From: UBA1952 sp965246765
Lineage (GTDB): Bacteria; Bacteroidota; Bacteroidia; Chitinophagales; Chitinophagaceae
Reading direction: 5' to 3'
DNA length: 64,000 nucleotides
Assembly: GCA_965246765.1 (NCBI GenBank)
Contig: CBDFFJ010000005.1
Location: 1,104,248-1,168,247 of the forward strand
Under the pieces are notes generated by a model. That model was not told where the DNA came from and searched no databases. It saw nothing but the letters and a program-made list of their open reading frames with translations. Both the position numbers and the translations under genes were made by a program. Below, one piece after another: positions 34,444-41,669 of this stretch (the first letter of the stretch is position 1; each line of letters starts with the position of its first letter).

Positions 34444-34788
34444 TTAAGTTTTGGGCGGGTTGTCTTCCTCAATAATGATGATTCCAGCCGGTAGTATGCC
34501 CGCATCCAGATATTCCAATATACGCGGCACGAGTGGAGCGAGCGCCTGATAATAGTCGTCGCGCGTCTTGAGTACAAAAACCGTTATGGGATAATTGAGA
34601 AAATTCTGTTGGTGTTGCAGGCTTCTGTCCCGCGTGACTAATGCATCAAAGCCATCAGCCAACATAAGCTTTAGCAATTCACCATTCTTTTTGCCTTTCC
34701 ATCCTTTATAGCGGACTGTAAAAGCATCATGCGGCAAAAAATCATGACGAAGACGTGTCGGCAGATTTTCATCAAGCAGCAGACGCAT
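34444..34788 (-). CDS. DUF5615 PIN-like toxin-type protein
   Basis: The 114-aa product begins MRLLLDENLPTRLRHDF and carries DALVTRDRSLQHQQNF, the acidic residues of the PIN-like DUF5615 (Mut7-C-like) fold. It overlaps the upstream DUF433 gene by 17 bp. Such DUF433/DUF5615 pairs are predicted VapBC-like toxin-antitoxin modules in which this protein would be the ribonuclease. Activity is inferred only. Confidence 0.82.
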   Translation of the reverse strand: MRLLLDENLPTRLRHDFLPHDAFTVRYKGWKGKKNGELLKLMLADGFDALVTRDRSLQHQQNFLNYPITVFVLKTRDDYYQALAPLVPRILEYLDAGILPAGIIIIEEDNPPKT

Positions 34789-35011
34789 ATAGTTGCGCGA
34801 TATTTTTTGAAGTAGCCAATTTGCTCATTGCGCTAAGCAAGGCTACAGCCTGCTCACGAGTTACCGTAGGAAAGTCATCTAAGAATTCATCTAAGGGAAT
34901 CCCTGCTTCCAAATGATTAAACATCGTTTCAACTGGCACGCGTGTACCCATAAACACCGGGCAGCCACCCAGTATCTCCGGGTCAATGTTGATGATTTCC
35001 TGAATGTCCAT
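34772..35011 (-). CDS. DUF433 antitoxin-type protein
   Basis: The 79-aa protein begins MDIQEIINIDPEILGGCPVFMGTRVPVETMFNHLEAG, the DUF433 winged-helix signature, with FPTVTREQAVALLSAM after it. Its position immediately upstream of and overlapping the DUF5615 gene supports the antitoxin role. It begins 9 bp after the glycosyltransferase gene ends, so the three may share a transcript. Confidence 0.85.
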   Translation of the reverse strand: MDIQEIINIDPEILGGCPVFMGTRVPVETMFNHLEAGIPLDEFLDDFPTVTREQAVALLSAMSKLATSKNIAQLYASAA

Positions 35012-35020
35012 AACTCTAAA

Positions 35021-35974
35021 TTACACCTTTCCACCCTCCGCCTCATCCGTACTATCCACTACATAAAGTGGTCGCTGCCGCACATTGGAGATGATGCGCG
35101 CAATGTACTCGCCGATAATCCCGACGGATAAAAGCTGCACGCCGCCGAGGAAGGTCACCGAGATAATCAGCGAAGCCCAGCCCGGTACCGTATTCTGCCC
35201 GAAGAAGTAGCTGTACAGCGCATAGACGCCTATCAGGAAGGAAATCGCACACACGATAAAGCCCATGCTCGTGGCCCACTTCAGCGGACTATCGGAGAAG
35301 GCTGTGATGCCGTTAAAAGCCAGCCGCAGCATCTTCTTAAACGGATAATTCGTCTTCCCGAACTTCCGCTCATCCCGGTCAAAGAAGACGTAGGTGCTCT
35401 TAAAGCCCAGCCAGGCAATCTGCCCGCGCAGATACTTGTCGTACTCCTTCATCTGCTTCAGGTATTCCAGCACGTCGCGGGAGATGAGGCGGAAGTCGCC
35501 TACGTCCAGCGGGATTTCAAAGGAAACGAGGCGGGCGAGGATTCGGTAAAAAGCCCTTGCAGTAAAGCGCTTGAAGAAGGTCTCGCCTTTGCGCGCGCGC
35601 CGCTTTGCATAGATCACCTTAAAGCCGGCTTTATACTCCGCGTACATCTCCGCAATCAGCTCCGGCGGGTCTTGCAGGTCGCCGTCAATGGTTACGATGG
35701 CGTCGCCTTTGGCGTAATCCATCCCGGCAGTGATGGCTATCTGATGGCCGAAATTCCGGGAGAAAGCGATGTAATGCAGCTTCGGATTGCCGGCGCAGGC
35801 CGCTTTCAGCTTTGGCAGTGAATTGTCCCGGCTGCCATCATTCACGAAGATGATTTCGTAGGAAGGCGTGATGCTTTCCGCGGCAGCTGACATGCGGCGC
35901 ACCAGCTCGTCAATGATAAGCTCTTCATTGAAAACCGGAACGACGATGGAAAGGGCGATGCCTGCGGACTGCAT
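35021..35974 (-). CDS. GT2 glycosyltransferase (polyprenyl-phosphate hexosyltransferase-like)
   Basis: Start chosen at ATG 35974 (MQSAGIALSIVVPVFNEELI); the frame is open 19 codons further up, towards comM. GT-A motifs are VVPVFNEE, FVNDGSRDNS and VTIDGDLQDPPE (DxD region). Two C-terminal transmembrane helices (FIVCAISFLIGVYALYSYFF and LIISVTFLGGVQLLSVGIIG) identify the GtrB/ArnC/DPM-like branch that charges undecaprenyl phosphate with a sugar. Length 317 aa is normal. It lies 31 bp downstream of the broken comM gene. Confidence 0.92.
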   Translation of the reverse strand: MQSAGIALSIVVPVFNEELIIDELVRRMSAAAESITPSYEIIFVNDGSRDNSLPKLKAACAGNPKLHYIAFSRNFGHQIAITAGMDYAKGDAIVTIDGDLQDPPELIAEMYAEYKAGFKVIYAKRRARKGETFFKRFTARAFYRILARLVSFEIPLDVGDFRLISRDVLEYLKQMKEYDKYLRGQIAWLGFKSTYVFFDRDERKFGKTNYPFKKMLRLAFNGITAFSDSPLKWATSMGFIVCAISFLIGVYALYSYFFGQNTVPGWASLIISVTFLGGVQLLSVGIIGEYIARIISNVRQRPLYVVDSTDEAEGGKV

Positions 35975-36005
35975 AGCTGCAAAGAAAAGGAAAAGCGGCG
36001 CGTCC

Positions 36006-36500
36006 TTAGCCCGCCCAGCCCTCCCGGTCAAGGCTGCGGTACTGAATAGCCTCGGCCAGATGCTCCGGCCTTATCTCTTCCCGCCCGTCCAGGTCTGCAA
36101 TGGTGCGCGATACCTTCAGGATGCGGTCATACGCTCGGGCAGAAAGATTGAGCCGCTCCATCGCCGTCTTCAATAGGTTGGCGCCTACCTGCGAGATTAC
36201 GCAGACCTCCTTCAGCAGCTTGCTCCCCATCTGCGCATTGGCATAGACGCCGGGATGCGCGGCAAAGCGTTCCCCCTGCCGCTCACGCGCCTTTATAACC
36301 CGCTCGCGGATGGACGCGCTGGCTTCCGTGCGGGAATTATTATTGTCGCCGGCCAGCTCATTAAAGGACACCGGCGTCACCTCCACATGCAGGTCAATCC
36401 TGTCCAGCAGCGGGCCGGAAATCTTGTTCAGGTAGCGCTGCACCATCTGCGGAGAGCAGGTGCATTCCTTCTCCGGATGATTGTAATAGCCGCATGGGCA
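36006..36500 (-). pseudogene. comM: ComM/YifB magnesium-chelatase-like protein, C-terminal remnant
   Basis: The recognisable protein starts at CPCGYYNHPEKECTCSP and continues VQRYLNKISGPLLDRIDLHVEV to the normal C-terminus (ILKVSRTIADLDGREEIRPEHLAEAIQYRSLDR). In the family this block begins roughly two thirds into an about 500-aa AAA+ protein. The Walker A and B region and N-terminal Lon-like domain are absent. The 16 residues before CPCG in the open frame do not resemble ComM, so homology stops at about 36500. No N-terminal piece is visible elsewhere in the window. ComM is a helicase that aids branch migration in natural transformation, and it is a known integration target in Acinetobacter. 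Confidence 0.88.
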
Positions 36501-36943
36501 TACCTGCGTTGCCTTTTTTCGGAACTGAATTAATAGACAAGCTTCCATCAGAAACGATTGAAAATCCGCATACTATTGGAGAACATATCAGAAAGCGCAG
36601 GTCGGAACTACATCTAAAGCAATCGGAACTGGCCTCCATACTTGATGTAAGTGATGACACAATTACTGGTTGGGAAAATGAAAGATGCCTTCCGAGGATT
36701 AAGCACTACCCTAGACTTATCAGCTTCTTTGGCTACAATCCCTTTCCTATGGATGCATTTACTCTGGGAGGCCGCATTAAAAACTTCAGAATTGAGCGAG
36801 GACTAACCCAACAAAAACTTGCTCATTTAATTGGAGTCGATGAGACTACAATCCGTTCATGGGAGAAAAATCTGCATGCTCCCTTGTCACGAAAATTAAA
36901 ACTGATAGAGAGCATAATCAATCAAAAAGAGTCTTCGAAATAA
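36494..36943 (+). CDS. XRE-family regulator with two helix-turn-helix domains
   Basis: The 149-aa protein has two HTH repeats: TIGEHIRKRRSELHLKQSELASILDVSDDTITGWENER (about 28-66) and TLGGRIKNFRIERGLTQQKLAHLIGVDETTIRSWEKN (about 92-128). A preamble LPFFGTELIDKLPSE precedes the first, as in Bacteroidota regulators that often sit near mobile DNA. The ATG at 36494 and the next few bases belong to sequence still readable as antisense comM, so the start codon may have been captured at the junction and a longer native N-terminus lost. It ends inside its own terminator hairpin. Confidence 0.82.
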   Translation: MGIPALPFFGTELIDKLPSETIENPHTIGEHIRKRRSELHLKQSELASILDVSDDTITGWENERCLPRIKHYPRLISFFGYNPFPMDAFTLGGRIKNFRIERGLTQQKLAHLIGVDETTIRSWEKNLHAPLSRKLKLIESIINQKESSK

Positions 36944-36955
36944 GACTCTTTTTAT
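36927..36955 (+). terminator. Terminator overlapping the XRE stop codon
   Basis: AAGAGTCTT and AAGACTCTT form a 9-bp stem with a short loop containing the stop codon, followed by TTTTTAT. Confidence 0.85.
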
Positions 36956-37154
36956 AATTGTGCCGCAAGCTTGACCGGCAGAGTTGATCATGGACGAATG
37001 GAATGTCGGTACGTTTGAATGGAAAGTTAGCGCTACTCGGCACCCGAAGACTTAAGGACGCTTGCCCTTGTAAAGGCATAGTTAACGCGGTAAACACTGC
37101 ATTTGTGCCGGTTATCTTCGTCACAGTTTCAATCAAGAATTATTTGCAGAAGGC

Positions 37155-37183
37155 AAGCCGGATCAACGTCCGGCTTTTCTTTT
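37155..37183 (+). terminator. Rho-independent terminator, forward strand
   Basis: AAGCCGGA and TCCGGCTT form an 8-bp stem with a 6-base loop, followed by TTCTTTT on the + strand. No convincing gene precedes it. The 200 bp upstream hold only a 21-codon frame at 36990 (MDEWNVGTFEWKV), so it might end a small RNA. Confidence 0.65.
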
Positions 37184-37185
37184 AC

Positions 37186-37293
37186 CTACCAGTGACGCTT
37201 TCTGATGATGATAAAAGTTACAGCGACCGCAGCCGCAGCGATCCCTAAGCTTGCAAAAAGCCATGACGCGATACTCGTATCAGAATAGGGCAT
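37186..37293 (-). CDS. Small single-pass membrane peptide (35 aa)
   Basis: The frame from ATG 37293 to TAG 37186 encodes a short polar N-terminus (MPYSDTSIASW), a hydrophobic helix (LFASLGIAAAAVAVTFIII) and a basic end (RKRHW). AGAGGG lies just upstream of the ATG as a possible ribosome-binding site. The topology, with a positive C-terminal end, fits a small inner-membrane peptide. No family is recognised. The short length makes chance possible, but the helix plus basic tail is a convincing pattern. Confidence 0.5.
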   Translation of the reverse strand: MPYSDTSIASWLFASLGIAAAAVAVTFIIIRKRHW

Positions 37294-37459
37294 ATCCCTC
37301 TGTTTTATTCAGTGAACTATGCTGCACAAAGTGTGCCCAGAAACAGCCGATGACAGAGCGGCATTCTCTTCTCTAGCGAAGGGTACACTAGACTCCCGGA
37401 TTTCAAACCGTATCGGATACGGAACCGCGTATATGTGCATGATATAGCTCGCATTCTTA

Positions 37460-37617
37460 CTATTCCTACAGGTGAATAATTTTCGCTTGTCTGATGGACG
37501 GAGCTTGGGGACACTTCAGAAAGCTATGACATTCGTTCACTGCCGAACGGGCATTACCTTTTAATTGCAGAAGGTGCAGGCATTCGGCAAAGGGGGCGGT
37601 TTGTTAGTGCACGTTGA
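37460..37617 (+). pseudogene. Remnant of a T9SS sorting-domain (cargo) gene
   Basis: The frame ending at TGA 37617 reads SESYDIRSLPNGHYLLIAEG and then GIRQRGRFVSAR, a classic type A T9SS C-terminal domain ending. Just upstream another frame gives FRLSDGRSLGT, which fits the preceding DxxGR strand, so the fragment is frameshifted. The passenger domain is absent. Confidence 0.5.
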
Positions 37618-37706
37618 TGTTGCTTTATTAAGTACTGTAAGCGTTTCCAAAGCTGGGCCAGTTTAGGGTAAAGGTTATCTAATCTTAAAATACCAATAAA
37701 CAAGCG

Positions 37707-37962
37707 ATGGAAAAAGTCACGATTCACCAATAGAAGAAGTAGGCTAATAAAAACTGAGGCAGGCAAGGCAGTTAAAGAGGTACACCGGATGCCTGACATA
37801 TTAAACGCAACAATTTATTATTGGAAGGCGAAGAGCACAGGATGGAAGTCAGCGGAATAAAGCGTTTCTAAGAGTAGAGGCAGAGTTTTCAACTTGCTCC
37901 CTTTCCCTTGATAGAAGAATCAGTGCTAGACATAGTAAGGATGCATGTAAGAGCACCGAGCT
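37707..37962 (+). pseudogene. Degraded IS3-family (IS407-type) transposase orfA remnant
   Basis: One base after an ATG at 37707, the frame 37711-37860 reads KKSRFTNRRRSRLIKTEAGK then AVKEVHR, and TIYYWKAK, matching the start of IS3-group OrfA (KKSRFTExQI...L.EAG..VKEVCR...ATYYxWKxK). Beyond the stop, LSLDRRI resembles the YADLSLD helix of OrfA in another frame. Several frameshifts are present and no orfB or intact terminal repeats were found. Confidence 0.6.
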
Positions 37963-38060
37963 AATTAGTACGGGTATTATGATATAAGGTGTTATGGCAT
38001 TTGTGCCACGTTATGGCCGTTTGGCGCTGCTTTTCCAGATTGTATTATTAAATAAAATGT
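37861..38060. other. Decayed intergenic sequence
   Basis: Apart from the tail of the OrfA remnant, I see no gene or clear repeat between the transposase fragment and the promoter of the next gene. The DNA is AT-rich and stop-rich in all frames. Confidence 0.5.
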
Positions 38061-38068
38061 TTAAATGT

Positions 38069-38115
38069 ACCGTTTAAAAACGCTTGCAAACGGGTACGCC
38101 GGAATTGTATGTTTG
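38069..38115 (+). promoter_or_regulatory. Promoter with ACCGTTTAAAAACG box (copy 1)
   Basis: The box starts at 38069 and continues CTTGCAAAC. A Bacteroidota-type -7 element TATGTTTG lies at 38108-38115, exactly 39 bp from the start of the box, with TTGC 20 bp upstream of it in the -33 position. The coding start follows at 38139. Identical geometry occurs at 39459-39413 and 44251-44297. Confidence 0.85.
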
Positions 38116-38138
38116 TCGCTCACTAAACCAATTCTTTT

Positions 38139-38645
38139 ATGAAAACGCTTTTACTTTCTGCTGCCGCAATCCTTGCAATGGCGGGCACGGCTTCCGCACA
38201 GTTTGTAAGGATTGACAACAACTCATCCTGCGACCAGTACGTCACCCTCTATGGCTACTACAATGGCACTACCCCGACATCGCCCTACACACACACTTCG
38301 GTTGTCATGATTCCGGCAAACACAATCTACGGCCCTGTGAGCGTGGGCTCATTTAGCTGGTCTTCTGGGTCGCCTTCCTGCGCATGGCAGTTAGCAATAT
38401 CTGCCACAGAAGATCTGACTTGTGGTACCGGGGGCACGGGTGCACCAATGTTTGGCGGAGGCGTTCAGCATACTTATTACACTACGTGTAATAAAGGCTC
38501 AGGCTGTGCCTACAACACACCAATTACAACAACCCAGAACTGGGTAGAACACTACACATGGCCAAATGGGAATCCTAACGGCCCAACGACTTGTTTCGCA
38601 AATGGCGAAGTCAACCCGCCCGACATGCATATAACTATTAATTAG
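38139..38645 (+). CDS. Small secreted Cys-containing protein (paralogue A)
   Basis: The 168-aa product has a signal peptide (MKTLLLSAAAILAMAGTASAQ). The mature protein is rich in Tyr, Thr, Gly and Asn with paired cysteines. SSCDQYVTLYGYYNG, SPSCAWQLAISATEDLTCG and later CNKGSGC suggest a disulphide-bonded beta domain. The NSSC, CAW and Cys-Pro-Pro-like spacing is shared with the divergent neighbour at 38940-39386, and the two share promoter and leader sequence. Its function is unknown; a surface or extracellular role is likely. A terminator lies 20 bp downstream. Confidence 0.8.
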   Translation: MKTLLLSAAAILAMAGTASAQFVRIDNNSSCDQYVTLYGYYNGTTPTSPYTHTSVVMIPANTIYGPVSVGSFSWSSGSPSCAWQLAISATEDLTCGTGGTGAPMFGGGVQHTYYTTCNKGSGCAYNTPITTTQNWVEHYTWPNGNPNGPTTCFANGEVNPPDMHITIN

Positions 38646-38665
38646 AATTAAAACCCACCACAGAT

Positions 38666-38699
38666 AAAGCCGCCCAAGTTGGGCGGCTTTATTTATTTT
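38666..38699 (+). terminator. Terminator of secreted paralogue A
   Basis: AAAGCCGCCC and GGGCGGCTTT form a perfect 10-bp stem with a 5-base loop, followed by ATTTATTTT. Confidence 0.93.
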
Positions 38700-38880
38700 C
38701 CCAGCCTAAGTAGATGTTGTCGCTGCCCGTAACTAGCGTCTCAATTAAAAAGTAAGTCTTACCGCATCCCTACCCAGATATTGATTCTCTCAGGCCTTCT
38801 GATCATAAGCGGTATGGAGTCAGCATGAGGTGTCAGCTCAATGAAAGATATCAATCAGCAGAATCACCAACAGGCATCCG

Positions 38881-38916
38881 AAATGAAAAAGCCCGGTTGC
38901 GAATGCAGCCGGGCTT
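38881..38916 (-). terminator. Terminator of secreted paralogue B
   Basis: AAGCCCGGTTGC and GCAGCCGGGCTT pair at 11 of 12 positions. On the minus strand the stem is followed by TTTTTCATTT. Between this hairpin and the one at 38666 I see no gene. Confidence 0.88.
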
Positions 38917-38939
38917 CTATTTCCGTATCAACGGTATGG

Positions 38940-39386
38940 TTAGTACACAGTTACCGCAATAGCCATAGGATTGGTGTTATTCCAGCTGATTGTGACACTT
39001 GGCAGCGGTTTTGTGCAACCTGAAGTCTGAGTGTTAATCTGTCCGTATCCGCAGACTGATTCCCCGACAGTGGTTTCAACAATAGGCGGCGCACTACAGC
39101 CGTCCACAAACGAAATACCGTCTATAGTCCAGGCACAGGTAACAACGGGTGCATTCGGGAGTATTGCGACATTGGTGTAATCGTACGCTATGCTGGTGCT
39201 GTTAGGCCCGAGTGTGTACATGACCGTTTTGGAACCGGAATTGTAAGGCGGTACACACGAACTATTGCCGAAACGGATGTAATAATAGACGGTGTTACCT
39301 GTCGTATTGCTTACCGTCACGTTTTGCTGCGCATGTGCTACGGAGCAGATGCAACAAAGTAGGAGCAGGTGGAGCAGTTTCTTCAT
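38940..39386 (-). CDS. Small secreted Cys-containing protein (paralogue B)
   Basis: From ATG 39386 the protein (148 aa) has a signal peptide (MKKLLHLLLLCCICSVAHAQ). An upstream in-frame codon (39413) falls at the promoter and is rejected. The mature part shows YYYIRFGNSSCVPPYN, TCAWTIDGISFVDGCSAPP and CGYGQINTQTSGC, mirroring the NSSC...CAW...C pattern of paralogue A although overall identity is low. Promoter box, spacing and the leader AAACCAAATTC before the ATG are nearly the same as for A. Confidence 0.8.
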   Translation of the reverse strand: MKKLLHLLLLCCICSVAHAQQNVTVSNTTGNTVYYYIRFGNSSCVPPYNSGSKTVMYTLGPNSTSIAYDYTNVAILPNAPVVTCAWTIDGISFVDGCSAPPIVETTVGESVCGYGQINTQTSGCTKPLPSVTISWNNTNPMAIAVTVY

Positions 39387-39412
39387 AAAAAAGAATTTGG
39401 TTTGGTAAGCCA

Positions 39413-39459
39413 TAAACGTACCACCATTAACAAACGGTTTGCAAGCGTTTTTAAACGGT
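39413..39459 (-). promoter_or_regulatory. Promoter with ACCGTTTAAAAACG box (copy 2)
   Basis: On the minus strand the box starts at 39459 and continues CTTGCAAAC as in copy 1. The -7 element TACGTTTA starts at 39420, again exactly 39 bp downstream. TTGC lies 20 bp before it. It drives paralogue B. Confidence 0.84.
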
Positions 39460-39469
39460 GAAAATGAAG

Positions 39470-39905
39470 TTTTTATTTATCTATATATTAGCGGTTGCAA
39501 AATCGGAGCGCGCTGCATTTCGGGATGGCTGAGCCCCAGATGAGATCCTCTAAAAGACAGTAATCAACAGACTATGATGAGGAAAGCGCGGTACTGATCG
39601 CGCACGCTTTCCCCCGTGGAGGTCTTTGCTGTTTTTCTTGTCGGTCACCGTTTCCTGCATGTTTGCTAAATGATTCACCAACTCGTAGAGTCATTCAAGG
39701 GCTTAGCAATGGCCGCGCACACCAAACCCGGTTGCTCATACTCCACCCTTACTCCTCAAATGGGTGCCAACTTTACTCCTTGAACATACTCGCGCGAACT
39801 GATGCCAAAATCCATTTTGTATAAGTCGGTCTCTTATCTCAAGGATTGGCAATCCACCTGTTTTTGATCTGCATTAACCTTTAGCGATTAGTGGATCCTA
39901 CATTA
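39470..39905. other. Gene-free stretch with possible IS21-like terminal repeats
   Basis: No coding sequence is evident. On the minus strand near 39785-39740 two 24-bp-spaced words, AGGAGTAAAGTTGGCACC and AGGAGTAAGGGTGGAGT, resemble the multiple terminal repeats of IS21-type elements, but no transposase is present. The remainder is unassigned. Confidence 0.35.
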
Positions 39906-39910
39906 GGCGA

Positions 39911-39938
39911 AAAAGCCGCCCGGACTACCGGACGGCTT
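39911..39938 (-). terminator. Terminator of the T9SS cargo gene
   Basis: AAGCCGCCCGG and CCGGACGGCTT pair at 10 of 11 positions around a 4-base loop, followed on the minus strand by TTTTCGCC. Confidence 0.85.
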
Positions 39939-39965
39939 CTGTCGCAAACCAATTAAAACAGTCGC

Positions 39966-41219
39966 TTACTTCATGATGCGGAACGATGAATTGCCTGCTA
40001 ATGTTTGCACTTGCAGCATATACACACCTGCAGGAAGCGCAGCAACAGAAACAACCGCATTGCCTTTCTCAAGCACCTGACGGCTGATGATTGTGCCAGT
40101 CATGTTATTCAGAACAACAGTCTTGCTGCCTGCGACGGTCTCAAGGCCGTTTACCTGAATGGTGGTAGTAGCTGGATTCGGGAATACGCTAATTGCATTG
40201 AGCGCCGGGTTACCTGACACTCCTGTTGTCTGCAGGTGACCTTCAAACTTCTTATCGTTTTCCTCAAATACAATGTTGTTTACGGTAGGTGTGGCACTTG
40301 TCACACTGAATGACAGAACAGGGTTAGACTTACCCCACACGTCGCCGAAGATTTTGTAGCTGCCAGTTGGAACACTTGGGAACTGGAACTTACCGGCCGT
40401 GTTGGAGTAAGTGTATGCTACCGGCTCCCCGTTGCTCTTAGTCAGGATCAGAATGCGCTTATTCAGTGGATCACCTACTGCAGTGCCTTTGTTTGCGCCT
40501 ACCAGCACACTGCCGCCGATAAAGCCGGGGCCGCCGGGATTTGTGCCTGCAATCAGATTGATGTTTGTCACATTGCTAGAGAAGTTGGCAACACCCAGTG
40601 CGGTTGCCCCACTCCAATTGAGGGAGCTTGTGAAGTACGTAGGCAGGTAGCCGGAATAGTTCGGGTGGCCGGTGAGTAGTGCTGCTTTGAGGAGTAGTGT
40701 GCCGGACGGCATTGAAGTATACATGCGGCTAAATGCGCCGGTAATACCAGTGTAAATGGAATCAATAGCCGTCAGCGTCGTATCCCCGAGGGCAGGGCTG
40801 TAGGCCTTGCGGATGAGATACACAATGCTGGTATCTGTGTTAGCAATGCCGCCCAAGGATACAGTGCCATGCAGGTTGTACACCGGAGTGGAACTAGTGC
40901 AGATGTAGAAGTTGACCGTAGGATTGCCTGAGTTAATCGCGATAAGACGCAGGTATTGGCCGCAGGCAGTCGTGGATACATTAATCTGGTAGCCTGGAAT
41001 AGTTGTCGGAACGGTAGATGGGATGGTAACGCTGTAGTGACCAGCTGCGTCGGTTGTTACCGTTGTGTTCCAGGTGTTGGTGGTATCGGCAATAGTGATT
41101 ACCTGGCCGACTACCGGAGTGGTAGTCGTTATATAATATACAGTACCGCTAAGGGTACCTGCATAGGTCAGTCCGCACGCTGTGCAGAGTAAAACCAGCA
41201 AGGGTAAGATTCTTTTCAT
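39966..41219 (-). CDS. T9SS cargo protein with carboxypeptidase-regulatory-like domains
   Basis: From ATG 41219 the 417-aa product has a signal peptide (MKRILPLLVLLCTACGLTYAG). Repeated Ig-like beta segments follow: GTLSGTVYYITTTTPVVGQV with DAAGHYSVTIPST, and later SVLVGANKGTAVGDPLNKRI with NTAGKFQFPSVPTGSYKIFGDVWG. It ends in a type A T9SS sorting domain: ISVFPNPATTTIQVNGLE, then VSVAALPAGVYMLQVQTLAG and FRIMK. It is therefore probably exported to the cell surface. No enzymatic domain is seen, so an adhesin or scaffold role is possible. The open frame upstream to 41354 is rejected because it would bury the signal peptide. Confidence 0.87.
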   Translation of the reverse strand: MKRILPLLVLLCTACGLTYAGTLSGTVYYITTTTPVVGQVITIADTTNTWNTTVTTDAAGHYSVTIPSTVPTTIPGYQINVSTTACGQYLRLIAINSGNPTVNFYICTSSTPVYNLHGTVSLGGIANTDTSIVYLIRKAYSPALGDTTLTAIDSIYTGITGAFSRMYTSMPSGTLLLKAALLTGHPNYSGYLPTYFTSSLNWSGATALGVANFSSNVTNINLIAGTNPGGPGFIGGSVLVGANKGTAVGDPLNKRILILTKSNGEPVAYTYSNTAGKFQFPSVPTGSYKIFGDVWGKSNPVLSFSVTSATPTVNNIVFEENDKKFEGHLQTTGVSGNPALNAISVFPNPATTTIQVNGLETVAGSKTVVLNNMTGTIISRQVLEKGNAVVSVAALPAGVYMLQVQTLAGNSSFRIMK

Positions 41220-41354
41220 GAGGTTGGTTTTGTATTGATTGATGTGAAGTGGTTTTTGACGCAGAATGTTTTTCCGGAAAGATGCTGCGGGATGAATGAC
41301 GGAGGGACATCCATGATTGTTAGTAGCGCAGAAAAAGTATTCCGCAATGCTCAT

Positions 41355-41669
41355 ACTACTCGTACGCCTTTTTTTGTGGCGCGTCAGAAAAAATCCTAGC
41401 CAGCATGTTTTAAGGTCTAGGCTGTTGATCCCTAAGGCCAGATCAGTCTGTAAAGGTGGCAGGAGGCACTATGCACTGGCTCCTCTGTCTTGTTATCGTG
41501 CCAAGAACAAATGGCGTCCGAGATATTGAATACTACAGACAAAACCGGCATGGAAAGGCATCGGTAGAACTCTCTGAGTGCGTTCAAGCCTTAGCAAGAA
41601 ATGCGAATCAACCCGACTACATGTCGGCTCTTTCTTCCGCATGAACTCAAGGTTTACAACTGACTGTAC
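41355..41669. other. Gene-free stretch
   Basis: Between the T9SS cargo gene and the nuclease gene I find no gene, strong hairpin or recognisable repeat. The short frames present lack signal peptides or recognisable motifs. Confidence 0.5.

Noticed and set aside
37003..37248. An 81-codon forward frame (MSVRLNGKLALLG...)
   Set aside because: It spans the terminator hairpin and lies antisense to the more convincing membrane peptide; its composition does not suggest a protein.
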